In this document: positions 18,583 through 26,073 of the stretch, one piece after another
How the letters are laid out: each line of letters begins with the position of its first letter
How positions within the stretch are numbered: position 1 is the stretch's first letter
Made by a program: the position numbers and the translations under genes
Notes under the pieces: generated by a model
Told to the model about the DNA's origin: nothing
What the model saw: only the letters and a program-made list of their open reading frames with translations
Database searches by the model: none
From: Nitratireductor sp. GISD-1A_MAKvit
GTDB taxonomy: Bacteria; Pseudomonadota; Alphaproteobacteria; Rhizobiales; Rhizobiaceae
Reading direction: 5' to 3'
Assembly (NCBI RefSeq): GCF_040819555.1
Contig: NZ_CP161920.1
Span: 1,046,001-1,110,000 of the forward strand
DNA: 64,000 nt

Positions 18583-20142
18583 TCAGCTTGACGCTTTGAA
18601 GTTCCAGGGCAGCAGATCGTCGATGCGGCTTTTGGGATATCCGTTTGCAATGGCTTCGAGCGTGGCCTTGAGGTAGGCGAAGGGTTCGACGCCGTTGATC
18701 TTTGCTGTTTCGACGAGGGATGCGATCCGGCCCCAGGCATTTCCACCTTCGTCGTGGCCGGCAAAAAGGGCATTTTTCCGATTGAGCGCGATTGGGCGGA
18801 TGAGGTTTTCAACGCTGTTGCTGTCGATTTCGACGCGGCCGTCGGTGAGGAAGGTTTGCAAGCCCTCCCAGTGGCGGTGGATATAGGCGAGCTTCTCGCC
18901 CAGGCGCGACTTCACCGAGACGCGCAGACGCTCCCTTTGCAGCCATTGCCCGAACTCGGCCACCAGAGGTGCGGTGCGGGCCTGCCGGGCCGAGAGGCGC
19001 TGGCCATGAGACGTTCCACGGATGTCGGCCTCCACAGAATAGAACCCGGCAATCTGTCGCAGGCCCTCGGCGGCGATCTGTGAGCCGTCGCGGTCAAAAA
19101 CCTCTTTCAGCTTGCGCCGTGCGTGGCTCCAGCAATGGGCAACACGGATGGGGTCACCTCCCTTACGGGAAGGACGTGTCAGACGGTTGTAGCCCTGATA
19201 GCCGTCAAGCTGGAGGATGCCGTTGAAGCCGGCGAGAAAGCGTTCGGCGTTTTCGCCCCCGCGGCCCGGTGCATAAAAATACACAACCCCCGGCGGATCG
19301 CCGCCGCCCCAGGACCTGTCGTCCCGGGCGAGCGCCCATAGATAGCCGGTTTTGGTGCGGCCGCGCCCCGGATCGAGCACCGGTGCCGTGGTTTCGTCCA
19401 TGAACAGCTTCGTGGAGGTCTTCACATGCTCGGCCAGCCGGTCCACGACCGGTTTGAGATGGAAGGCGGCTTTGCCAGTCCAATCGGCCAGTGTCGCGCG
19501 ATGAATGTCGATCCCGGAGCGGGCCAAGATCTGGCTTTGCCGGTAGAGCGGACAGTGATCGGCGTATTTGGACACCAGCACATGAGCGATGGTGGCCTCG
19601 GTAGGCAGTCCACCCTCGATCAGATGAGCCGGAGCCGGCAATTGGGTGACGCCATCCGTGCAGGACCGGCAGGCATATTTGGGCCGCACGGTCACGATCA
19701 CACGCAGTTGCGCGGGCACGATGTCCAGCCGTTCGCTGCGATCCTCGCCGATCCTGTGCATCTCTCCGCAGCCGCAGGGGCACTCAAGACTGTCGGGTTC
19801 GATGACCTGTTCAATGCGCGGCAGGTGATCGGGAAGGTTGCCAATGTTGCGCCTTGCAGCGGGCTTCGTCCGCTTTTTGGCCCTCTCGGAGAAAGCAGAT
19901 GTTTCTTTTCTGGCCTCGACCTCGCTGGTGGCGGTCTCAAGGTCTTCAAACGCCAACTGCCGCTCGTCTTCGCTCAGTTTCTCCGACCGCTTGCCATGAA
20001 CCGCATGGTTCAATTCCGCGACCAAATGCTCCAGGCGTTTGTTGATGTCTTTGAGCTCGGCCACTTCGCGCACCAGTGCGGCGACAGCGCCGCGCTGCTC
20101 CAGCGGGATGGCGGCAAGGTCGATATCCGGGGTGAAAGACAT
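18583..20142 (-). CDS. tnpC: IS66-family transposase TnpC
   Basis: The large transposase of IS66 elements, 519 residues from the ATG at 20142 (an ATG at 20187 is also in frame). An N-terminal coiled coil (LVREVAELKDINKRLEHLVAEL) is followed by a zinc-binding segment (CPCGCGEMH ... CRSC) and the DDE_Tnp_IS66 domain with LFMDETTAPVLDPGRGRTKTGYLWALARDD and the C-terminal SVENLIRPIALNRKN region. Complete and probably active. It follows tnpB by about 55 bases. Confidence 0.95.
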   Translation of the reverse strand: MSFTPDIDLAAIPLEQRGAVAALVREVAELKDINKRLEHLVAELNHAVHGKRSEKLSEDERQLAFEDLETATSEVEARKETSAFSERAKKRTKPAARRNIGNLPDHLPRIEQVIEPDSLECPCGCGEMHRIGEDRSERLDIVPAQLRVIVTVRPKYACRSCTDGVTQLPAPAHLIEGGLPTEATIAHVLVSKYADHCPLYRQSQILARSGIDIHRATLADWTGKAAFHLKPVVDRLAEHVKTSTKLFMDETTAPVLDPGRGRTKTGYLWALARDDRSWGGGDPPGVVYFYAPGRGGENAERFLAGFNGILQLDGYQGYNRLTRPSRKGGDPIRVAHCWSHARRKLKEVFDRDGSQIAAEGLRQIAGFYSVEADIRGTSHGQRLSARQARTAPLVAEFGQWLQRERLRVSVKSRLGEKLAYIHRHWEGLQTFLTDGRVEIDSNSVENLIRPIALNRKNALFAGHDEGGNAWGRIASLVETAKINGVEPFAYLKATLEAIANGYPKSRIDDLLPWNFKASS

Positions 20143-20196
20143 GCGCCGAACATACCTTGGGAAGCACAGGAAAGCGCGTAAATTCAAACGGATGAT

Positions 20197-20551
20197 TCAC
20201 TCTGCCGCAGCCGGCGAACGCGCCTCCAACGCCTTCACCTTGCGCCAGTCCAGGCCTGAGAACAGCGCCTCGAATTGGGCATGGTTCAGAGACATCGCAC
20301 CATCCCTGATGGCGGGCCAGGTGAAGGTCGAATCTTCCAGACGTTTATACGCCATCACCAGACCGGTCCCATCCCAATAAAGCAGTTTGAGCCGATCGGC
20401 CCCGCTTGGACCGGAACACAAATACCGTGCCGGTGAACGGGTCCTTGCGCAGCACGGTCTGGACCAGGGCGCTTAGCCCATCGTGTCCTTTTCTGAAGTC
20501 AACGGGCTTTGTCGCCACCAGAATCCGCACCCGGTTCGAGGGGAAAATCAT
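20197..20551 (-). pseudogene. tnpB: IS66 accessory protein TnpB, single-base frameshift
   Basis: Two overlapping frames make up the normal roughly 117-residue TnpB. The first runs from the ATG at 20551 (MIFPSNRVRILVATKPVDFRKGHDG, reaching FVFRSKR), the second continues ADRLKLLYWDGTGLVMAYKRLE to 20197. The break lies in the CCCC run at 20400-20403 on the plus strand; one base fewer restores FRSKRADRLKLLYWDGTG. The start overlaps the tnpA stop (ATGA). The frameshift could inactivate TnpB or be a sequence error. Confidence 0.85.
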
Positions 20552-21006
20552 GCCGCGCGCCCAAGCGCGCGCACGATCCCGGCAATCCTGTCCGGGCTCG
20601 CAGTCGCTTCCAGGCGGATTGTGGTGCCGTCATGAATGATCTCCACCGCGGCCGACGGCCTTGCATCCTCCGCAATTGCCGGGGCAGCCGGTTCAAGCTT
20701 GGCCGGCACAAACTCCGCTCCGGGAAGATCCGGCACCACAAGCTTGCCCTCACGGGCCAAACGCCGCCACGACGAAAGATGGTTGGGCCGCAGACCAACC
20801 CGGCGGGCAACCTCGCTCACCGTCACTCCGGGCACATAGCTCTGCGCGACAAGCTGGCCTTTCACCTCATCCGGCCAGCGTCGCTTCCCCGCATCGCGCG
20901 GCAAAATTGCATAACCGCAAATGGACTCCATATGGAGCTCTCTATGGACGCCCAACCCTTCCTCCATTGCCAAATCTACAACGGATAGGGAATCCAGCAT
21001 CACCAC
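20548..21006 (-). CDS. tnpA: IS66 transposase accessory protein TnpA
   Basis: A helix-turn-helix protein of the IS66 Orf1 type: RWPDEVKGQLVAQSYVPGVTVSEVARRVGL followed by NHLSSWRRLAREGKL is the HTH_8/transposase 8 domain, and the C-terminus IHDGTTIRLEATASPDRIAGIVRAL is characteristic of TnpA. The longest frame starts at 21006; an internal ATG at 20931 (MESICGYAILPRDAGKRRW) gives a more typical 127-residue product. First gene of the element. Confidence 0.88.
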   Translation of the reverse strand: MVMLDSLSVVDLAMEEGLGVHRELHMESICGYAILPRDAGKRRWPDEVKGQLVAQSYVPGVTVSEVARRVGLRPNHLSSWRRLAREGKLVVPDLPGAEFVPAKLEPAAPAIAEDARPSAAVEIIHDGTTIRLEATASPDRIAGIVRALGRAA

Positions 21007-21048
21007 AAATAAGAAAAGGTGGGGTCCTGACGGCGCTTACACATTATC

Positions 21049-22698
21049 TACTATGCAGGCCTAAGTGAGTTTTCGATTCGGTATCCAGCGTCGACGGCAA
21101 AAACAGTGAAGTTTTCTGATCGTTTGTTTTATGAGCGCCGATCAGCAGTCGCCGATACCGTTGAGCAAAACTCAAAAGAATACGATAACCTTGGCTCTTT
21201 CTTTTCCTACAGAAGCTACAGCAATATTTTTAAATTCTTCGAGCACTATAAGTACCATAACGCAGAAAAGAAGTTCGACCTCCTGCTTCGGCTAGACGTC
21301 TCGAAATGCTTCGATAGCATCTACACACATTCATTACCTTGGAGCACTTTGGGAACCGCAGCGGCCAAAGACTTTCTGGATGAATCGAGAAACACCTTCG
21401 GGGGTAGGTTTGATCGGCTTATGCAGGAAATGAACCAAGGCGAGACCAACGGTATTGTTATTGGCCCTGAGTTCTCCAGAATATTTGCTGAGGTTATTTT
21501 ACAGTACGCTGATAGGAATTTTCAGCGTTCAATGCTCGAAGTTCATGGGTACCGCCATCGAGACGACTATCAAGTTTTTAGGTATGTGGACGACTACTTT
21601 ATTTTCTGCACATCTCGAGTGGATTTAAGCCACGTTGAAAGGCAACTCGGGATCGCACTGAAAGAGTTGAAGCTTGGTGTCAACGCGTCGAAATCTACCG
21701 TCATACAAAAACCAATTATCACGCAGCTAACGATCGCAAAGAACCGTGTTCGTTCAGTGCTTGGAGAGTGTATCGAAATCTATGAAAAAGAGGTGGATGA
21801 CCCAAGCGGATCTGCCGCGAAGGTGAAGAAGTTCACACCAAGAGTTCGATCCAATAACCTGATCGTCGGCTTTAAAAGTGTCCTGAATGAGACCGGCGTA
21901 GAGTACAAGGATATCCTAAACTACTCCTTTGCAGCACTTGAGAGGAACACGTCAAAGATTTTTCTGAAAAACGAGCAAACACTGAAATCTCTGAGGGACG
22001 AGCGAAAATTGATTCAAGCCCTCATTGGAATATTGGAGTTTTCGTTCTTTGTTTACGCCGCGGATCCAAGGGTAAACATCTCGATCCGGCTCGCTCGTTT
22101 GGTTTCCACAATGGTCGATCAAATGCACGAAGCCGGTGTTGGGCGAGATAGTAAACACCAAGTATGCAAGTACATATTCGACAATATTACGCGGCAGCTA
22201 CGGCGAACCTCTACGAAAGGGCAACCTAACATTGAGGTGATGTGCTTAATTTTGGCGTTAAGAAAGCTCGGGCGGGAGTATCTCGTGTCTGAGGAAGCGC
22301 TGGCTGAGTACTTTGGATTGGACAACAGTGGTCAAGGCAAGAGTTACAAGGCGAGCTCTAAGATTGACTACTTCGCGGTAACTGTTGGTTTGAGCTACGT
22401 GACAGGAAAACGGAGGTACTTGAGGTTTCGACAAGCTTTAGAAGAGGCTCTTGTAACCAGAATCAAGACCCGGGCAGCCTATGTTCACAACGAGTCGGAA
22501 CCCTTGATGGCCTATCTTGATATCGCGTGTTGTCCCTTTGTTTCGGCTCGAACCAAGTATCGCCTCGCACAGGTTTTCGGGCATTCCGTCACAGATTTCT
22601 ACGCCATCAAATCAGCTTCGCCATTTTGGTTCACGGATTGGAAGGGTTTTGACTTATCCATCGCACTGGACAAGAAACGCACGCGAGAAGTATACTGA
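21049..22698 (+). pseudogene. drt3b: Drt3b reverse transcriptase, 3' part with catalytic domain
   Basis: The C-terminal 550 codons of the IS66-interrupted RT; the restored protein is 710 residues, fitting the larger Drt3 subunit. The first catalytic aspartate is D244 (LLLRLDVSKCFDSIYTHSLPW), followed by ETNGIVIGPEFSRIFAEVILQ and YVDD at 340-343 (FRYVDDYFIF). The remaining 350 residues form the helical C-terminal extension of the family. An in-frame GTG at 21106 (MKFSDRLF) might allow partial translation of the catalytic half. AT-rich island codon use. The gene is followed by a (CA)5-containing non-coding segment. Confidence 0.85.
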
Positions 22699-22699
22699 A

Positions 22700-22870
22700 C
22701 GCAGAGCTTCGCCTAAACTAAATTGCTCAAGCTTTCGGGCTATGCGGGCACACACACAAGCTCCAAGACCAGGCGGCCTATAAACGGCACCGGTCACGCC
22801 GGCGGGGGGGCGGACCGCTGGCTTTTCTACTTTGGGTTTCTTTCTGAAAGTCCCGAAAGCTCCCATTCGG
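22700..22870 (+). ncRNA. Candidate DRT3 template RNA with (CA)5 tract
   Basis: Immediately after the drt3b stop (22698) is a non-coding segment with strong RNA-like features. A 10-bp perfect inverted repeat AGCTTTCGGG (22730-22739) and CCCGAAAGCT (22852-22861) encloses about 110 bases. Inside are a (CA)5 tract (22749-22758), a hairpin GACC..GCC/GGC..GGTC (22767-22795), an 8-bp stem GCCGGCGG/CCGCTGGC (22798-22822) and ACTTT/AAAGT (22829-22851). GAGCTT at 22704-22709 can also pair with AAGCTC at 22758-22763, right at the 3' edge of the CA tract, as a template boundary might. Type 3 DRT systems are known to include a non-coding RNA; an (AC)n template would direct (GT)n cDNA. Ends are estimated. 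Confidence 0.55.
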
Positions 22871-23167
22871 TTAACGTGTAGCGAAAGTCAACTTTCCGCC
22901 CTTTACAGGCCTTCGCACGTTACGCAGCGAATGGCAGCTTTGTAGATCGCGCCGAATTCTTTCGATCGACCCATTTGCAGGCGCAATGTTGCTAGCCCCG
23001 CCTTCGCGATCTCAGATACAACGCCCACATAGCAGTGGGTAAGGACAAGCCGCATTGCCCCTTGCGCACCATCAAACCCCGCCAAAATCTGCATTGCTTC
23101 CAACAGCGGCGACGCAATGAGAGGCAACGAGACGGATTGAGACGATCAAACCCTACCAGCGTCAATT
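22871..23167. other. Gene-poor right end of the island
   Basis: I see no supported gene here. A 74-codon minus-strand frame (22903-23127) has only a TTG start, no clear ribosome site and no recognisable domain, although its internal stretch from an ATG at codon 12 looks moderately protein-like. The region leads into the second arm-type repeat and the right att site. Confidence 0.5.
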
Positions 23168-23192
23168 AGGTGGATGGAGGGGTGGGTTGAGA
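23168..23192. repeat. Putative integrase arm-type repeat, right end
   Basis: Begins aggtgga and ends ggggtgggttgaga, an imperfect copy of 11412-11436 in the same orientation. It lies 49 bases inside the right att site, as expected of an integrase arm site. Confidence 0.6.
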
Positions 23193-23240
23193 AGTCGCGA
23201 CATTCGTCAACTTCTTGAAATCGTATTCTTTTTAGAGAAG

Positions 23241-23257
23241 AAATGGTGCCCCTGGCC
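23241..23257. repeat. Right attachment site (att) within tRNA-Leu
   Basis: Identical 17 bases to 11277-11293; covers the CCA-encoding end and 3' acceptor/T-stem edge of the tRNA-Leu gene, which remains complete. Confidence 0.88.
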
Positions 23258-23328
23258 GGACTCGAACCAGCACTCCTTGCGGAACTCGATTTTGAGTCGA
23301 GCGCGTCTACCAATTCCGCCACAGGGGC
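23244..23328 (-). tRNA. tRNA-Leu (anticodon CAA)
   Basis: On the minus strand the 7-bp acceptor GCCCCTG/CAGGGGC, the D-arm (GCGGAATTGGTAGACGC), the anticodon stem with loop CTCAAAA giving anticodon CAA, the long class II variable arm and the T-arm GGTTCGAGTCC are all recognisable. CCA is encoded. The 3' end is the integration target of the island at 11277-23257; the gene stays intact because the island supplies the same 3' bases. It reads UUG leucine codons. Confidence 0.97.
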
Positions 23329-23485
23329 CCGGCGCGAATGTCCGGACAGGTTGCGGACTATACGGGCGCGGGCGGTCTCGTCAACACTTGGCGAAGCAAT
23401 TCATCTTACCTGTCACCTCTTTTGTGGCTGGCGTTGCGCAAGGCCGCCGCAGCGGCTAGACAAAGCTGCTTATTGAGGGCCCCCA

Positions 23486-24067
23486 ATGCTTCGCAAACTC
23501 TATGACTGGACCATGTCGCTTGCCGCAACACGGCATGCCGAAAAGGCACTGGCCTCGGTGTCATTCATCGAAAGTTCGGTGTTTCCCATCCCGCCGGATG
23601 TTCTGCTCATTCCCATGGTGCTGTCAGAGCGGTTCAAATGGATCCGCTATGCGTTCATCTGCACGGCAAGTTCAGTTTTCGGGGCGCTCCTCGGCTATGC
23701 GATCGGTGCGTTCCTTTACGAGGCGGTTGGCCAGCCGGTGCTCGCCTTTTATGGCAAGGAAAACGCCTTCGAACAGGTGGCAGGCTGGTATAATGAATGG
23801 GGAGGCTGGGGCGTTCTGTTCGCTGCGGTAACGCCATTTCCCTACAAGGTGCTCACGATCTTTTCAGGTGCGACCGGGCTGAACCTTCTCGTGTTCGTTC
23901 TTGTGTCGATCGTGGGGCGGGGGCTGCGCTTCTTTCTTGTTTCGTGGCTGCTCTATATGTATGGACCGCCGATCCGGGTCTTCATCGAGAAAAATCTTGG
24001 CCTTCTTTTCACCCTTTTCATGGTTTTGCTGATCGGTGGCTTTGTCGCCATCCGTTACATTTTCTAA
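23486..24067 (+). CDS. YqaA/DedA-family (VTT domain) membrane protein
   Basis: A 193-residue inner-membrane protein with about five hydrophobic segments and the DedA/SNARE-associated motif region (ESSVFPIPPDVLLIPMVL near residue 30, and FAAVTPFPYKVLTIFSGATG near residue 110). The glycine/proline-rich re-entrant loops fit the VTT fold, implicated elsewhere in lipid scrambling or membrane homeostasis. Its precise role is unknown. It is followed nine bases later by dsbB, so the two are likely co-transcribed. Confidence 0.88.
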   Translation: MLRKLYDWTMSLAATRHAEKALASVSFIESSVFPIPPDVLLIPMVLSERFKWIRYAFICTASSVFGALLGYAIGAFLYEAVGQPVLAFYGKENAFEQVAGWYNEWGGWGVLFAAVTPFPYKVLTIFSGATGLNLLVFVLVSIVGRGLRFFLVSWLLYMYGPPIRVFIEKNLGLLFTLFMVLLIGGFVAIRYIF

Positions 24068-24076
24068 AGGCTCACA

Positions 24077-24583
24077 ATGTTCCCAACAGCTTCTACCGGT
24101 GCCACGCAGACCCTGAGCGCGGGACTGCTTGTTGTCGGCATGGCGGCAACCGTGGGCATTGCGCTCGGCTTCGAACATATCGGTGGCTACATTCCGTGCA
24201 TGCTGTGCCTGGAACAGCGCACGCCCTACTATATCGGGGTGCCCCTGATGATCCTGGCGCTGCTGGCCTCCGCGCTAAAGGCTCCGCCCCTGATCACGCG
24301 CGGTCTGCTGCTGGCCGGTGGAGCCCTCATGCTCTACGGAATGGCGCTTGGCATCTATCACGCGGGTGTGGAGTGGAAATGGTGGGCAGGACCGGCCGAT
24401 TGTGGCGCCGGCAGCGCAGGCCCGAACACGGGCGGAAACCTGCTGGATCAATTGAATGCCGTGGTGCCCCCCTCATGCAGCGAAGCGGCAGGGCGCTTCC
24501 TGGGGCTGTCATTTGCCGGATGGAATGCTCTTGCAAGTGCGCTGTGGGCATATGTGGCGATCCGCGCGGCTTTCAAACGCTGA
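24077..24583 (+). CDS. dsbB: Disulfide bond formation protein DsbB
   Basis: A four-helix inner-membrane protein of 168 residues that re-oxidises a periplasmic DsbA-type thiol oxidase and passes electrons to quinone. The first redox pair is CMLC (in IPCMLCLEQRTPYY, with the usual preceding cysteine-proline context and quinone-site arginine), and a second pair of periplasmic cysteines lies in ADCGAGSAG and PPSCSEA. All required cysteines are present. It lies nine bases after the YqaA-like gene. Confidence 0.93.
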   Translation: MFPTASTGATQTLSAGLLVVGMAATVGIALGFEHIGGYIPCMLCLEQRTPYYIGVPLMILALLASALKAPPLITRGLLLAGGALMLYGMALGIYHAGVEWKWWAGPADCGAGSAGPNTGGNLLDQLNAVVPPSCSEAAGRFLGLSFAGWNALASALWAYVAIRAAFKR

Positions 24584-24617
24584 AAGCTGCGGGGGCGGGC
24601 AACCGAGGTGGTCGCCG

Positions 24618-25175
24618 TCACGGCTCCAGTTCGACATCCCAGTATAGATAATCCATCCAGCTTTCGTGGAGGTAGTTGGGAGGAAAGAGGCGCCCGTTGT
24701 TGTGCAGGTCGTGAACGGTCGGCCGGTAGGGCTTCTGATGTGGCCACATCTTTGCCCGGGAAGGCATCACGCCGCCTTTTTTCAGATTGCAGGGTGAGCA
24801 GGCCGCGACCACGTTTTCCCATGAGGTAACACCGCCAAGGCGGCGCGGGATGACGTGGTCGAAAGTCAGATCTTCGTGCGAACCGCAATACTGGCACTGG
24901 AAACGGTCGCGCAGGAACACGTTGAAACGTGTGAAAGCGGGATAGCGCGACGGTTTTACATATGTTTTGAGGCTGATTACGCTCGGCAGTCTCATCGCAA
25001 AGGATGGGGATGAGACCTGCTGGTCGTATTCTGCAACAATGTTGACCCGGTCGAGGAAGACTGCCTTGATGGCATCCTGCCACGACCACAGTGACAAGGG
25101 ATAGTAACTGAGCGGTCTGTAGTCCGCATTCAGCACCAGAGCAGGCATGCTGTCTGGCGAAGCCGCGATCGTCAC
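24618..25175 (-). CDS. HNH endonuclease family protein
   Basis: A 185-residue protein with the zinc-ribbon HNH domain in its C-terminal half: CQYCGSHEDLTFDHVIPRRLGG, then WENVVAACSPCNLKKGG, which supply the two CxxC zinc pairs, the metal-binding H and the asparagine. The N-terminal LNADYRPLSYYPLSLWSWQDAIKAV is typical of a bacterial chromosomal HNH subfamily that is widespread and of unproven role; it is not a restriction enzyme by context. The start may be 25175 or the internal ATG ten codons later (MPALVLNADYR). It is convergent with dsbB. Confidence 0.88.
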   Translation of the reverse strand: MTIAASPDSMPALVLNADYRPLSYYPLSLWSWQDAIKAVFLDRVNIVAEYDQQVSSPSFAMRLPSVISLKTYVKPSRYPAFTRFNVFLRDRFQCQYCGSHEDLTFDHVIPRRLGGVTSWENVVAACSPCNLKKGGVMPSRAKMWPHQKPYRPTVHDLHNNGRLFPPNYLHESWMDYLYWDVELEP

Positions 25176-25298
25176 GTCCTTGAAGCTCCTTCAGCTGGCC
25201 AAGTCGATCGATGCGAATACTGTAAGCCCGCCATGACAGGAATGTGAAGCGTATATTTTGCTTTATGACACCTCAAACGGCTGGTCTGGCGCAGTTTT

Positions 25299-25953
25299 TT
25301 ACGCCGAAACGGGCATGGGAGCGGCTTCCTTGCCCTTCATCCTGCGGTAATGAGCCCAGAACAGGCGAGCTGCGGCCGCGCGGAACGGTGACCATGATTC
25401 GGCGATTCTTGCCATTGTTCTGGTGTCGGGGCGCGATGAAAGTGACAGGGCATCGGCAACCGCAGCCTGCAGGGCCACATCACCTGCCGGGAATATATCG
25501 GGATGGCCAGCCGATACGAGAAGATAGACCTGTGCTGTCCAGGGGCCGATGCCAGGAAGGTTTGTGAGAAGGGCAATGGCCTCGTCACCATCAAGCAATT
25601 CGAGCGTCTCGAAATTGAGTTCCCCGTTCTCAATCGCTTGGGAGAGTGCGAGAACCGTGCGCTGCTTGGCGCGGGACAGGGCCGGCTGCGATCAGTGCTG
25701 TTTCGCCGCCGGCAAGGAGCGCGCGCGGTGTAAGAGGCCTTATGGCCTGCACCAGCCTTCTTTCGATGGCCTCTGCGCTGGCGCGCGAAACCTGCTGCGA
25801 AATGATGATGGACACCAGGCTGGCGAACCCCGGCTCTGCCCGCCTGAGCGGGATCTGGCCTGCCCGTTCGCGAACCGGCTTCAGTCTGCCGTCGAGCCGG
25901 ACCAGCGCATCGAGCGCTTCCATGAGGTGAGCGTGTGTTTCAATGCGGTTCAT
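25299..25953 (-). pseudogene. AlkA-type DNA-3-methyladenine glycosylase, single-base frameshift
   Basis: The first frame starts at 25953 (MNRIETHAHLMEALDAL) and includes SIIISQQVSRASAEAIERRL; it goes wrong after ALIAAG. The second frame continues SRAKQRTVLALSQAIENGELN..., then the helix-hairpin-helix LTNLPGIGPWTAQVYLL and the catalytic-Asp motif FPAGDVALQ to a stop at 25299. Removing one base from the GGG run at 25679-25681 gives a continuous protein of about 217 residues. It would excise alkylated bases. A sequence error is as likely as true inactivation. It is divergent from the GluQRS gene. Confidence 0.82.
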
Positions 25954-26073
25954 CGTAACGCTCTGCCTTCGCATCGCTTTCTCCTGCGGGCTCCGGCACA
26001 GGTCCTTGCCGGGGTCGCCAGAAAGCCGTAGCAATCGTCTCATGTCGATTGCAACCCGTTTCAGGCATCGCTC

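Larger units (their letters stand above)
18554..21040. mobile_element. IS66-family insertion sequence, 2487 bp
   Basis: The ends are imperfect inverted repeats starting GTAAGCG with a shared GTCAG core (18554 onward and up to 21040), the standard IS66 terminal sequence. Both ends are flanked by the identical 8 bases ACATTATC (18546-18553 and 21041-21048), the duplication length known for this family. It carries tnpA, tnpB and tnpC on the minus strand, opposite to drt3b. tnpB appears frameshifted. It is GC-rich compared with the interrupted gene. Confidence 0.95.
11277..23257. mobile_element. Genomic island integrated at tRNA-Leu(CAA), carrying a DRT3 defence locus
   Basis: The segment is bounded by identical 17-bp direct repeats aaatggtgcccctggcc. 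The right copy covers the 3' end of tRNA-Leu; the left copy is a detached fragment just before the integrase gene. Inside are a P4-type integrase, an AlpA-like regulator, an unknown gene and a reverse-transcriptase pair, all visibly more AT-rich than the flanking chromosome, plus two GC-rich insertion sequences. There are no structural phage genes or conjugation genes, so this is a small integrative island or satellite rather than a complete phage. It separates the acyl-CoA synthetase gene from tRNA-Leu, which were probably about 100-150 bp apart before insertion. Confidence 0.88.

Noticed and set aside
22903..23127. A 74-codon minus-strand frame near the right island end
   Set aside because: Only a TTG start, no ribosome site, no recognisable domain; kept only as a note in the gap entry.
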